Assembly (NCBI GenBank): GCA_014529385.2
Contig: CM043964.1
Span: 7,163,997-7,227,996, forward strand
DNA length: 64,000 nt
Source: Adiantum capillus-veneris
Lineage: Eukaryota; Streptophyta; Polypodiopsida; Polypodiales; Pteridaceae
Reading direction: 5' to 3'
Below, piece by piece: positions 11,721-21,690 of this stretch. Position 1 is the first letter of the stretch; every line of letters begins with the position of its first letter. The position numbers and the translations under genes were made by a program. The notes beneath the pieces are model-generated. The model saw only the letters and a list, made by a program, of their open reading frames with translations, searched no databases and was not told the DNA's origin.

Positions 11721-12200
11721 TTGCAACCACGACTCTCACCCCTAAATCCTCCTGAAGCAAAGAGGCGAAGGCTTGCCTACAAGATTGCCGCCCGTCTGCG
11801 AGTGCTCCCAGTGCACTTTGTGAATCCAGACACCACCAATCCCAAGCCAACCTCCTTTCCGTATGAAGATCACTTTGGATATTGTCCAAAGTGCTTTGGA
11901 GACCGGGTGAAAAGCCTCCCTGCCCTACCTTTGCTGCTAATTTTCAAGAAGTTATCTCAATCTAAGGAAACTATCTTAGTTGATGATGTGTTGCACATTA
12001 ATGGTGTCACTTTCATTCGTCATGCTGATTATGGTAATAGCATCCAATTGTTGCTTGCTAAAAGTCTCAACATTGTACAAAGTTTTGCCATCACGCCTTA
12101 CGTCTTCAGAGATGCATCAGGAAGAGTCGAAGTGATCCGAGGTGCTGAACTTCTGTGGCTGATCAGGCTCATTGGGCCCAAGGTGGTGCAACTAAGCTAG
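11721..12200 (+). CDS. F upstream frame ORF1, hypothetical
   Basis: About 159 open codons upstream of gag with no ATG in frame, so expression would need splicing, a non-AUG start or frameshifting. The N-terminus is Pro/Arg-rich (NPPEAKRRRLAYKIAARLR) with a possible CPKC Cys pair. The C-terminal half (LLLAKSLNIVQSFAITPYVF, then LLWLIRLIGPKVVQL) aligns by eye with the G frame ending at 47,499 (VSIQLGLIQVVRLTTYLITP, then FKLFQELAGRAVLEL). Position and pairing with the following small frame are also conserved. This supports a real, lineage-specific retroelement protein of unknown function. Confidence 0.45.
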   Translation: MQPRLSPLNPPEAKRRRLAYKIAARLRVLPVHFVNPDTTNPKPTSFPYEDHFGYCPKCFGDRVKSLPALPLLLIFKKLSQSKETILVDDVLHINGVTFIRHADYGNSIQLLLAKSLNIVQSFAITPYVFRDASGRVEVIRGAELLWLIRLIGPKVVQLS

Positions 12201-12216
12201 GCTCTTGTGTGTAAGT

Positions 12217-12444
12217 ATGGATGCCAATAATGAGAATGATGATCCCCGCATGTTTCCTTTCCATTTTGTGCGTCATATCCGTGTGAATATTTGTATTGAT
12301 AGAAAAATCTTTTATCAGCAAAGAATAGCCCTATTGTTTAGAGCCAAGAGACTTGGGGAAATCTTGCGCTCTCCTCATCCTGTCATTCTACCCTTACTAA
12401 ACTATTACCATTCCTTTGATGTGTCGATCTTCATCCTATTTTGA
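12217..12444 (+). CDS. F small conserved ORF (sORF) before gag
   Basis: A 75-codon frame starting ATG-GAT-GCC, 16 nt after the ORF1 stop and 91 nt before the gag ATG. It shares a pattern with the G frame at 47,499-47,723 and with two frames in the C LTR. The N-terminus has aromatic/basic residues (HFVRHIRVNI), followed by Arg/Lys-Lys-Ile with Tyr/His/Gln and QQRI, LF, and R-L-x-E-I. After Ser-x-x-x-Pro comes ILP and finally SFDV with a hydrophobic end (SIFILF). No Cys cluster, signal peptide or known domain is visible. Conservation across elements suggests a functional peptide. The role is unknown. Confidence 0.6.
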   Translation: MDANNENDDPRMFPFHFVRHIRVNICIDRKIFYQQRIALLFRAKRLGEILRSPHPVILPLLNYYHSFDVSIFILF

Positions 12445-12535
12445 GCTAAGTTGTGCTAAAGCTCCAAATTGTAATTACCATACTCTATTTTAAAATAAAT
12501 TGGAGTTGTTTGTGTAATTGTTTACTCTCTCACTT

Positions 12536-15500
12536 ATGGCCTTCCCTAATTTTTATGGTAAGCCTGGGGAGGTTGCTCCAAACTTTTTGGATAATTTGGA
12601 AATGACCTTTCTGGTATCGGGAAGGGATGATGAAGCTACTAAGTTAAGGGCCTTTCCTTTGGTCTTGAGGGAAGGTGCAAAATTATGGTATCAAACTTTG
12701 GCACCTAAAGAAAGAAGAGACTGGGAGTCCTTAAAGATGGCCTTCATCGAAGGATTTCGCCGCCATGAGCCTCCAGAGGAGATATGGAGACAGCTCTTAG
12801 AGCTACACCAAATATCACCCAATGACTATAGAAGCTATGAAGGAAAGTTTTCCAACCTGTGGGAGAAATGGTGTGCATCACTAGGTGAAGGAGAAAGGGC
12901 GCCAGAATGCCTAAAGAAGGACTGTTTCCTGGCAGGGCTTTACCCCATCCTTCGAGAAAAGGTAAAAGGTAAATTCCCAGATACCTTTGATAAAGCTATG
13001 ACTTATGCAAGGGAGAAGGATAGGAAGTTAAAATTCCAAGCTCAACTACAAGGGGGAATGGAGCCTCCACCGCTAGCTCAACTTACGGCAAGGGTAGTAG
13101 CAGGGACAGGAGCAACAGACCAAGAGTCCTCTCAACAAGAATTACTTCAACAAATCACTAATCAACTAGAGAGCTTGTCCATCAATCTGGTTCAAGGTGT
13201 AAGGGCTCCCCAGCCAGGAAATGAACGAAATAGACAAGAAGGACAAAGGCAAGAACGTGAGTACATTTGCTACAAATGTGGAGAGGTAGGTCACGGCATG
13301 TATTATTGCCCCCATGCACGACGCTATCAAGGAAATGGTAATCAAAGACGGCCTCCTCGCCAGCAAGTAACTCCTCCTCGAGCTAGGCCACTAAATGGAC
13401 AAAATGCACACGTGGCTCCACCAATCCAAATATTGAGACCCCCTCCTCCACCACCACAAGCACCAGAAGAGATCCCTCCACTACCATCGGGAGGGGAGGA
13501 CAGGGCTGTCTCTGTCATAAGTCTTGACAATGGTAAGGATAAAGGGAAAGAAAAAATGGAGGAAGTTGTTGCCATGCCAATAAAGAGAGTTAGGAGACAA
13601 AGAACTGATGAAATGGAATCTTCAGAGCCGGATAAAGCGAATGAGGGTTCCTCCCAAGTGATAGGAGACAAGAAAAGGAAGAGTAGGTCAAGGAGGCACA
13701 TAGGAGTAGAAGACTTTCCACTTGGGGTAGGATCCATACCTTACGAACTGGTAGCAGATGTGAGTAAGCAAGGACCAAAGATTTCATGGCAGCAACTCCT
13801 CCACCTTTCCCCAAAGATGCATAGAACCTGTTCTAAGATGGTCAGCACAAGGAGGGCTAAGGCAAAGTCAGTTGGTTCTATTAGTGCAAGAGGCATGAAG
13901 GATATCGTGCCAGTCATTGATGCAGAGATTAAGAGTCAACGAGTCACCAATGTATACGTAGATGGTGGAGCCGAGATTTGTGTTATGACAGAGAAATTAA
14001 TGCACAGGTTGGGTTTGGAAGTAAACGAGCAAACTTCCTTACAAGCTAAGATGGCAAATAATGTAAGGGTGGCTTGTGTGGGAAAGGTTAATGGAGTGAA
14101 GGTTTCAGCTTTTGGTGTGGCAATCTCAATTGATGCTTATGTGATCCCAACTAAGGGGGAGGGCTATCCGCTAATCCTTGGAAGACCTTGGCTTATGGCT
14201 ATGAAAGCTAGGCAAGATTGGGAGACAGGTTCCCTTGAGTTGCGACCAAATCATAAGGTAGGTGGCAAGCAACCAAAAATTGTGTATGACATGAAGCAGG
14301 GTAGACAACAAGACCTAGAGATGGAGACTTCTATGGATGAATGGAGTACAAGCAGCTATTCTTCATCTGAGGATGAGTCATCTGAGGAGGATGCTAGCTC
14401 TTTGGAAGTCATGGGTATAATACTGCGAAACCCAGAAGGAGAAGGTGGTCAAGACTCTCTAAACAAGGAAGAAGCCACAGGCTTAGAGGAGATGCTAGCT
14501 AAGGACCTAGTAGAAGAAGAGAGAGAACCCTATTTGCAGGTACTAAAGAATCATGATGGCCTCTTTATAACTGATTACGAGCACATTAAAGGAGTGACGG
14601 TAACCCAACACCATATCCAATTAAAGGAAGGTGTCAAACCAGTGGTGCAAAGGCTAAGGAGATTAGGGCTAGTGCAACAAGATGCACTCTTAAAAGAAGT
14701 AAAAAGATTACTCAAGGCATGATTTATCTACCCAGTGGAAGATTCTGAGTGGGTGTCTCCAGTTGTGGTAGCACCAAAGAAAAATGGGAAGTGGAGGGTA
14801 TGTGTGGATTACAAGCCTCTAAACGCAGCCACAAAAAGGGACCATTTTCCTTTGCCTTTTCAAGATTAAATACTAAATGAAGTGGCTGGTCATGAAAGGT
14901 ACACAGTGTGTGATGGGTACTCAGGCTACTTCCAAATCAGAATTGTAGATGAAGACCAAAGAAAGACTACCTTCATAACACCTTGGCGGTGTTTTGCTTA
15001 TAGAGTTATGCCTTTTGGTTTAACTAATGCCCCAGCTACTTTCCAGAGGTTTATGAACTTGGTGTTTCAACCTTACTTTGGTAAGTCCATATGAGTCTTC
15101 ATTGATGATTTTTGCATTTACAGCTCTAGGGAAGTACATTTGTCCAAGGTTGATGAAGGTTTCACCCGTCTGGCCCAATTGGGTGGGCAATTGAATAAAG
15201 ACAAGTGCCACATAGGTCAGAGCAAGGTCACTCTACTAGGCCATGTTGTGTCTCAAGATGGTATTGAGGCTGACCCTAAAAAGGTAAAGACATTGTAAGC
15301 TTTACCTACTCCTTCAAACGTGAAGCAACTAGTCTCCTTCATTCAAAAGGTTCGCTACATGGGACGATTCATACATCTCATTTCTCAGGCAATCTATCCT
15401 TTACAGCAGCTCACTAAACACACTACATTGACATGGAGTGAGGAGGGTGAAAGGTGCTTTCAAGAAGGTAAAACCATTTTGAGCTCATTGCCTGTCGTCC

Positions 15501-17731
15501 TACAACCCACATGGGGTGAATTATTCTATGTAAATCCTAGTGTAGGTCCAGAAGCTCTAGGAGCTGTCTTGATGCAAAAAGACCCAAAGACATCTCTCAT
15601 GAGACCAGTCTACTTCTCTAGTAGAGTGATGACAGCTGCTGAAAAGGGTTTCAGCGCAACTGAGCAATTGGTACTAGCTCTTAAGTTTGCAGTGGAGAAG
15701 TTTTGGGCTTACTTACTTCCGAGAAAATTTGTGGTGATCACAACTGAGGAGGTTTTTCCATATGCCCTACAACACATGGAATTGTCTCAAAGAATAGCAA
15801 AGTGGGTGGTGCAGCTTCAAGAGTTTGACTACACACTACAAGTAGAGGATTCCACCCGTGCTTGTTTGGCAGATGTCCTCACACAAAGGTGTTATGAGAA
15901 GGCCAAGAAAGAGGCACCTAGTAAGGTACCGCCTATCCCGGAGCCTGAAGTTCTACTAGGAGCACACAGTCTGTATTTTGATGGGGCTTACAAGAGGACC
16001 AAAGACGAGGCATCAGCAGGCATAGTAATATTAGGTCCAGAGAAGGCGAAGATCTTTGCAAAAGGGTTTCATCTAAAAGAGGTTCATTCTCACAATGAAG
16101 CAGAGTACCATGCCCTTGTTTTAGGGTTGCAATGTTGTCTTTCTCAGGGCATCACAAAGCTGAATGTTTTTGGTGACTCCATGTTGATTGTTAAGCAAAT
16201 GGTTGGTGTATGGGCCTGTAAAAATGACAAATTGTCTGTTAAGATGAGGGAATCAAAGGCCTTGTTGAAGGGTTTTAAAGAAGTTCGAGTGCACTTTGTA
16301 CCTAGAGATCAAAATCGAGAAGCAGATGCCTTAGCAGGTGAAGAACTACAAACTCTCATAGTAGGTGCTATCCTTGTGAAAAGTCCTTTATACCAGGGAA
16401 AGGAGGAGCTGCATGATTTACTTTACTTTCTTGAGCATTGTGAAGCACCCTCTGGTATGAGTAAAAGTGAACGTAGGTGGTTGGCAAAAAAGGCTACCAA
16501 CTATAGCTTAGTGAATGAGGACTTGTATTGTAGAGGGAAAGATGCTGTCTTAAGGAGAGTTCCTGCATCCCAGGAGATAAATGATATTTTGTTTAGTTGT
16601 CATGAAGGTGTGTGTGGTGGCCACTTTGCACAAGAGATTACTAGCATAAAGATTTTACAAGTAGGGTTCACGTGGCCAAGCCTCCATCGAGATGTACAAC
16701 ATTGGTGCCACACATGTTAGGTTTGCCAAAAAGCTGGACCAAGGCGTCTTACCCATGAAAAACAGCATCCAATCAAAACCTATGGGCCATTTGAAAAATG
16801 GGGGATAGATGCAATAGGGCCACTACCTTGCACTCAATCAGGGAAGGAATACATCATTATGGGGGTGGAGTACATGACCAGATGGGCAGAAGCTCGTCCC
16901 ACAAAGCGCATCACAGCCAAGGACGTGAGTGATTTCATTTTTGAATGCCTTTGTTGCCGTTTTGGCACACCTTTGGAGATTCTCTCGGATAGGGGACCGG
17001 GATTCCGCGCTGATTTAGTCGGGCAATTGATGAGCAAGTTAAAAATCAAGCGCAGACACTCTACACCATACTACCCTCGGTGCAATGGTCTTGTGGAAAA
17101 GGTAAATGGCCTTATATGTAAAATCATCACTAAGCAAGTGCATTTACATCCTAAGGCATGGGACAAACACCTAGATGCAGCACTTTGGGCCTACAGAACA
17201 TCCTTTAAAACATCCTTGGGGTATACACCTTTTCACTTGGTTTACGGGCAAGAGGCACTATTGCCTATAGAAGTGGAGCTAGCGAGCCTTCGAGTTCTAA
17301 AAGCACATCAAGAGGATAGTCAAGCGAAGCAGGTGGAAGGAAGAATCATCGATTTGGAGAGGTTAGGGCTAGATCGAGAGTCAGCAGTGAAGTACTATGC
17401 AGCCCAGGCAGAGAAGAAACGAAAGAAGTTCAACCGCAACCTTGTCAAGAAAGGTATCAAGGAAGGTTCTTTAGTGCTCAGATACGACAATCGCTTTGAT
17501 CGCAGGAAGGATGGTAAGTTCTTGCTTAAATGGGAAGGACCTTTTGTAGTGATACAGAGGTTCTCAAATGGTATTTACCAACTAGTTGACCTAGATGGTA
17601 AGGTACATCAGACCCCGGTAAATGGTTGGCGATTGAAGGCCTACCAAAAACATCTTTCACACCCATATGCTGGTGAAATCAATGCTAAGGATGGTTCAGA
17701 GGAGAGCTCATCATATTCGAGCTCCAACTAA
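12536..17731 (+). pseudogene. F gag-pro-pol polyprotein
   Basis: One frame of 1,732 codons from ATG (MAFPNFYG) to TAA, with five stops and no frameshift: TGA 14,720, TAA 14,867, TGA 15,092, TAA 15,296 and TAG 16,718. Gag ends in a CCHC knuckle (C245 to C258). Protease has VDGGAEICVMT near residue 476. Reverse transcriptase has FIDD at 857-858. The native RNase H is degenerate: its first Asp block reads YVNPS. A second plant-type RNase H starts near residue 1,149 (LYFDGAYK, NEAEYHAL, FGDSMLIV, NREADALA) and keeps its acidic residues. Integrase keeps its zinc site and D-D-35-E (GIDAIGP, LSDRGPGF, GLVEKVNG). The tail is Ser-rich. Confidence 0.92.
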
Positions 17732-18038
17732 GGTAACAATCATGTACATAGTCGTTTCAAAAAAAAAAAAAGGGAAAAAAAGAGAAGAAAAAAAGAAAAA
17801 AAGAGAATGCTACCAGTGAAAGCGGATATTGACAATGGATGGGGTATGGCTTTCAAGGGTCTAGGAGACCAGTTGTTAGTCATGGATGGATACAATTATT
17901 CATCAGAAAGGACTAAACAGGTGCATCAGCCAAGAAAGCAGTAACATGGCAAAATCAACTGGTACCAGGTGGGTAAGTATTCAAGAGAACCCTATTGTAG
18001 CACAACCTACAGCTAGAGGCATCAAATACCTCTAACTT
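17732..18038 (+). other. F 3' untranslated region
   Basis: Between the pol stop and the polypurine tract. It opens with an A-rich run of AAAAAG repeats (17,758-17,806) and has no coding frame. Confidence 0.7.
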
Positions 18039-18050
18039 AAGGGGGAGGGC
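18039..18050 (+). other. F polypurine tract
   Basis: AAGGGGGAGGGC lies four bases before the 3' LTR. G has nearly the same tract before its 3' LTR (49,256-49,265). Confidence 0.85.
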
Positions 18051-18054
18051 TATA

Positions 18055-19565
18055 TGATGCATGGTTTTTAGGACCCCTTCTGAAGATGCAATAAAGGCAC
18101 AGTCAGTTGTTGGGGAGATGAGGATACTCTAGTCCAAGGGATCTCGAAAGAGAAGAAAAATCTACTTCACAAGCACCAAAGAGTAAAAAGTGCCATGGAC
18201 AGAAGATACGTGGGAACGAGCTCTTATGCATGCCTACAACCTATATCTTACAGAATAGCCCATTCTAGGTGTGAATTTCTAGTGACATTTACACGAGGAT
18301 GTTCGTGTGGACTCACAGCACAGCATACTCCGTTTTCACTTTTTTACCGACAGTAAATATTTTTTACCACAGTAAATATTTTTCACCTACATGGTAAATA
18401 CAAATTACTTTTTACCTACCGTAACTTTTTTTACCCATGGTAAATATTTTTTACTGCACCATAAGTATTTGGTAGGTAACAGCTCACTGTTACTAGAAGC
18501 AGTGATTGGGCATCAACAATACAGTTACAGGAGGAGAAAAGGGAAAAATCTTATGGTAAAGGTGAGTCAACAGGGATAAAGACTTTTGAGTTGAAAAGAG
18601 ACATGCTGATTTTTTCAAAGAACACATGTCAAAAGAAGCCATGGTTGAGGATTTTTTGAGAATTTGATATTCAGGAGGACCCAGCTGCCACCTCCCCCCT
18701 GCAGGTCCCCCCCTGACATGTGCAGAACCTCCAGTTTCAACAGCCACCTTACCTGCTCTTAAATGTTGGTCAAGGCCTTATCCCCATGTGTCATAATCAG
18801 AAAAATCAGCATTTACCCTCCCCTCTCACATCACTCTAGAGAGTATCTTGATGGTGACATATCAGGTGACCTCAATCTGTTGACCACCCTAAGCAAAAAG
18901 TAACCCCAATCAGCGGATTTAAGCATGTTTATCCCTAATCCTAAACCCTCTCAGAAACCTATATAAGGAGGCCTTCTCTCACTCAAAACCAACACTTCAC
19001 CCACTTCACCAAGCAATGAAGCTATGACGACATTGCTCACAACGAGGAGCTATGGATGGAGCTCTACTCTCTCTCCCTCTCTCTCTCTCCCTCTAGTATG
19101 CTACATTACTAGCCCTAAAACCTAAATAAGGAGTCTTCTCTCATGCTCCATGGCCACCATCCTCGCCATCATTCTCTAAGGTATTGATGTGTTGCTAGTA
19201 AGACCATACCTACTTGCTGGGTTGATTGTTTTTGACAAGGGATTATGCCATCCTTGGCTTGCTTCTCTATATCCTTGTTATGTATGATCAGATGCCGTTG
19301 TATCGTTAAGCTGATGTCTTGTGTATATATATGCTATATAAGGTCCCTAAGCTTCGTTTCTATGTGTTTTGCCATATGTTTTGATGCCATCATAATGCCA
19401 GAAGTCTCACTTGCCTATGTGCACTTGGTGTGAGGTCCCTAAACCTCTTAATTTAGGGTGGTGCCCCCTTTGTTTTGTTCTTTGCTTGTTTGCATGAGGC
19501 GTGGTTTGTGGAGTGTGCACGAGTACAGAGGCCACCCGATTGAACTGCTCTTTTTTCCGCCATCA
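18055..19565 (+). repeat. F 3' LTR
   Basis: Direct repeat of 9,647-11,161, ending GCCATCA before the actat target-site duplication. It has an extra CT-rich run at 19,073-19,094 compared with the 5' copy. Confidence 0.93.
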
Positions 19566-19570
19566 ACTAT

Positions 19571-20290
19571 GTCAACACACAATACACAGTTCTATAATCC
19601 CACAAACACTTTTCCAAGTCCAAGTCCCACTCTTTAGAATGCTCTCTAGCATACTTTGATAGCGCATTCACAATTTGACCATTGCAATTTTCAAAGAAAC
19701 CCATTGCATTGTGAGTAGTAAGGAGAAGAATGCCTATACTGAATTTTCAATTTCTCTATGAGAGCAGCAACAAGTTTTCCCCTAAACCCTGGTCCACGAT
19801 CAAAAATGATAACCATAGGAGCTCCAAACATGCACCACACTTGTTCATGCAAAAAAGAGGCCACTCTTCCTGCTGTTACATCTTTTACCGCTCTTACCTC
19901 CACCCATTTTGTCAAGCAGTTCACAACCACAAAGATATACCTTTTGCCATTGTTTGTCCTTGGCATTGGACCTACAACATCCACACCGCATTTTGCAAAT
20001 GTGTCAAAATACATTATAGCTTTTTGAGGATCATCCAAAAGCTTTCAATTTTCAAACACTTGGCATTCATGACATGACTTGCACCAAAAATAAGCATCTC
20101 TCATCATAGAGGGCCAACAATAGGCTACTCTCAAAATACAAAAGACAACCTGATCCTTGCCTTGATGGCCTGTTTCTTCATGGCAGTGCTCCAAAATCAA
20201 GCCTATCTCTTCTTTGTATGGCACTTTTCTCAAAATGCTATCCTTGCTATAAAGCATGAGATCCTCGCCTACCAATGTTTAGTTTCTTGA
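19571..20290 (-). pseudogene. E(A) integrase core and zinc domain
   Basis: Read right to left: the zinc-binding region (LILEHCHEETGHQGKD, then CKSCHECQVFEN), a TGA, then the core with VDVVGPMP as first Asp block and FDRGPGFRGK as second. The reading frame breaks just before the Glu block. E(B) has the same TGA after QVFEN and the same break after the QCN block, so these lesions predate the split of the two copies. It continues across F into 9,170-9,646. Confidence 0.88.
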
Positions 20291-20418
20291 TTTTGGAACT
20301 ATTCTTTTACGTTGAACCTTTCACATGCCCTCTGAACATTGCCCTTTACAAGGAACTACTTCTACATCTTGGAATAATTCCCTTCCTACATACAAGGCTT
20401 CCTTGACCTTTAAAGGAG

Positions 20419-21368
20419 CTACCAAGGCATCCAACTTGTACCTAGCCAACTCATCATCTTCTTTATTCTGCTCTCATGAGGAACATGCTTAAACGGTATC
20501 TTCTCAAACTCATGCAAAAGCTTCTTGATACCATAGAACCACTTCTTCAAATTGTCTTTCTTAACATTCCACAAACGAAGCAAATGATTCATCACTAGCA
20601 GTGCATCCCCTTTTGCAATGACCCTCTTCAATCCACACTCAACACACTGCTTCAACCCAATGAAAAGCGTGAGATACTTGGACTCATTGTTACTTTCAAT
20701 TTCATCAAGATCGTAAGCTCTAGAAAATATTACATCCCTTTTTGGGTTCTTAATGACTACCTCACCACTTGCCTTTTGAAGAACTTTCTTGTATGCACCA
20801 TCAAACATCATTGTGTATGCATCCGTAATATCTACTTCCTTTTCATGATCATCCTTGTCAACCCTTGGGTAAGATGGAAGCTCCCTTCCCTAGTGTACCA
20901 CTACGTCTGCCAGGTGAGCTTTAACAGAATGATCTACTTCAAACTCAAACTCATACTCTTGAATATCCAAAGTCCACTTTAAGATGTTCTTGCTAGGCTT
21001 CAAATATTATACTACATCCAACAAAAGTTTTGATGTGGTGAGCACATAGAGCTTTTGGGGAAACATATAGGTTTTGAACTTGCGATAAGCAAGAACCAAG
21101 GCAAATACCCACTGTTCCATTTCTATGTAGGGAGAACTCACTTACATTCTTCTCTTGCTCTCAAAATAGACAAGCTTGAAGTTCCTTTGCTACTTTTGTA
21201 ATAGAACCGACCCAAAAGCTACTGACCCCACACTATTAGATATATAGAAAATCGATTGCAAGTCAAGAGGACTCACTGTTGGTAGAGCTATAGCATCCAA
21301 CAAGAATGTGACAAGTACCTGAGCTTATACACAAATGATGCCAAATCCTTTGTGTTGCTGGGCGGATC
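20419..21368 (-). pseudogene. E(A) RNase H and second plant-type RNase H
   Basis: The left part encodes the extra RNase H: MFDGAYKKVLQKASGE, then ESNNESKYLTLFIGL, AKGDALLVM and a truncated end. The first Asp and the Asp of GDALL survive, but the usual NEAEY block is NESKY (Ala-Glu replaced by Ser-Lys). The right part, up to the Copia H insertion at 21,369, is the degraded native RNase H and RT connection with several stops. The ggatc at 21,364-21,368 is the target-site duplication of H. Confidence 0.8.
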
Positions 21369-21690
21369 TATAAAGAATGAGGATGCAAGAGAGCTACACA
21401 AGACAAGCACAAAGCACACAGAGATGGAAAGCTTCTTCTTCTTCACATAAAAGAGAGTACAAAATGACTAAGTGCTAAAGCTGATCAAAAATAGCACATA
21501 TGTACATGCGGTCACTAAGTGTGAACTCGCTAGAAGCGTACTAGGCTGGCACTATAAGTGTAGTCCAGCTGTAGAATCACTGGTAGAGATCCTCTGTGTC
21601 GGTCACCTAACGCGCTAGTGAGTAAATGCCGTACGCGGCCAAGACCCGTAGTGGATGCCAGCTCAAGGTGTAGAGCTCGACATCTCAACA
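21369..21690 (-). repeat. Copia H 3' LTR
   Basis: 322-bp partner of 26,330-26,648. Its outer end reads TATAAAG where the other copy reads TGTAAAG, so the terminal dinucleotide is mutated. Confidence 0.95.

Larger units (their letters stand above)
9647..19565 (+). mobile_element. F: full-length Tat-like Ty3/Gypsy element
   Basis: Complete plus-strand element of 9.9 kb with LTRs of about 1.51 kb, inserted into the integrase gene of E(A). The target-site duplication is actat (9,642-9,646 and 19,566-19,570). After the 5' LTR come a primer-binding site, a leader with several small frames (11,234-12,444), gag-pro-pol in one frame (12,536-17,731), a 300-bp A/G-rich tail and a purine tract. The LTRs differ at roughly 2.5% of positions by eye, with a 19-bp length difference in a TTTTTACC-rich stretch and an expanded CT run in the right copy. 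Five stop codons but no frameshift lie in gag-pol, so decay is recent. Confidence 0.95.

Noticed and set aside
13166-13814. Minus-strand frames within F gag
   Set aside because: Antisense shadows of the coding frame with Pro/Gly bias.
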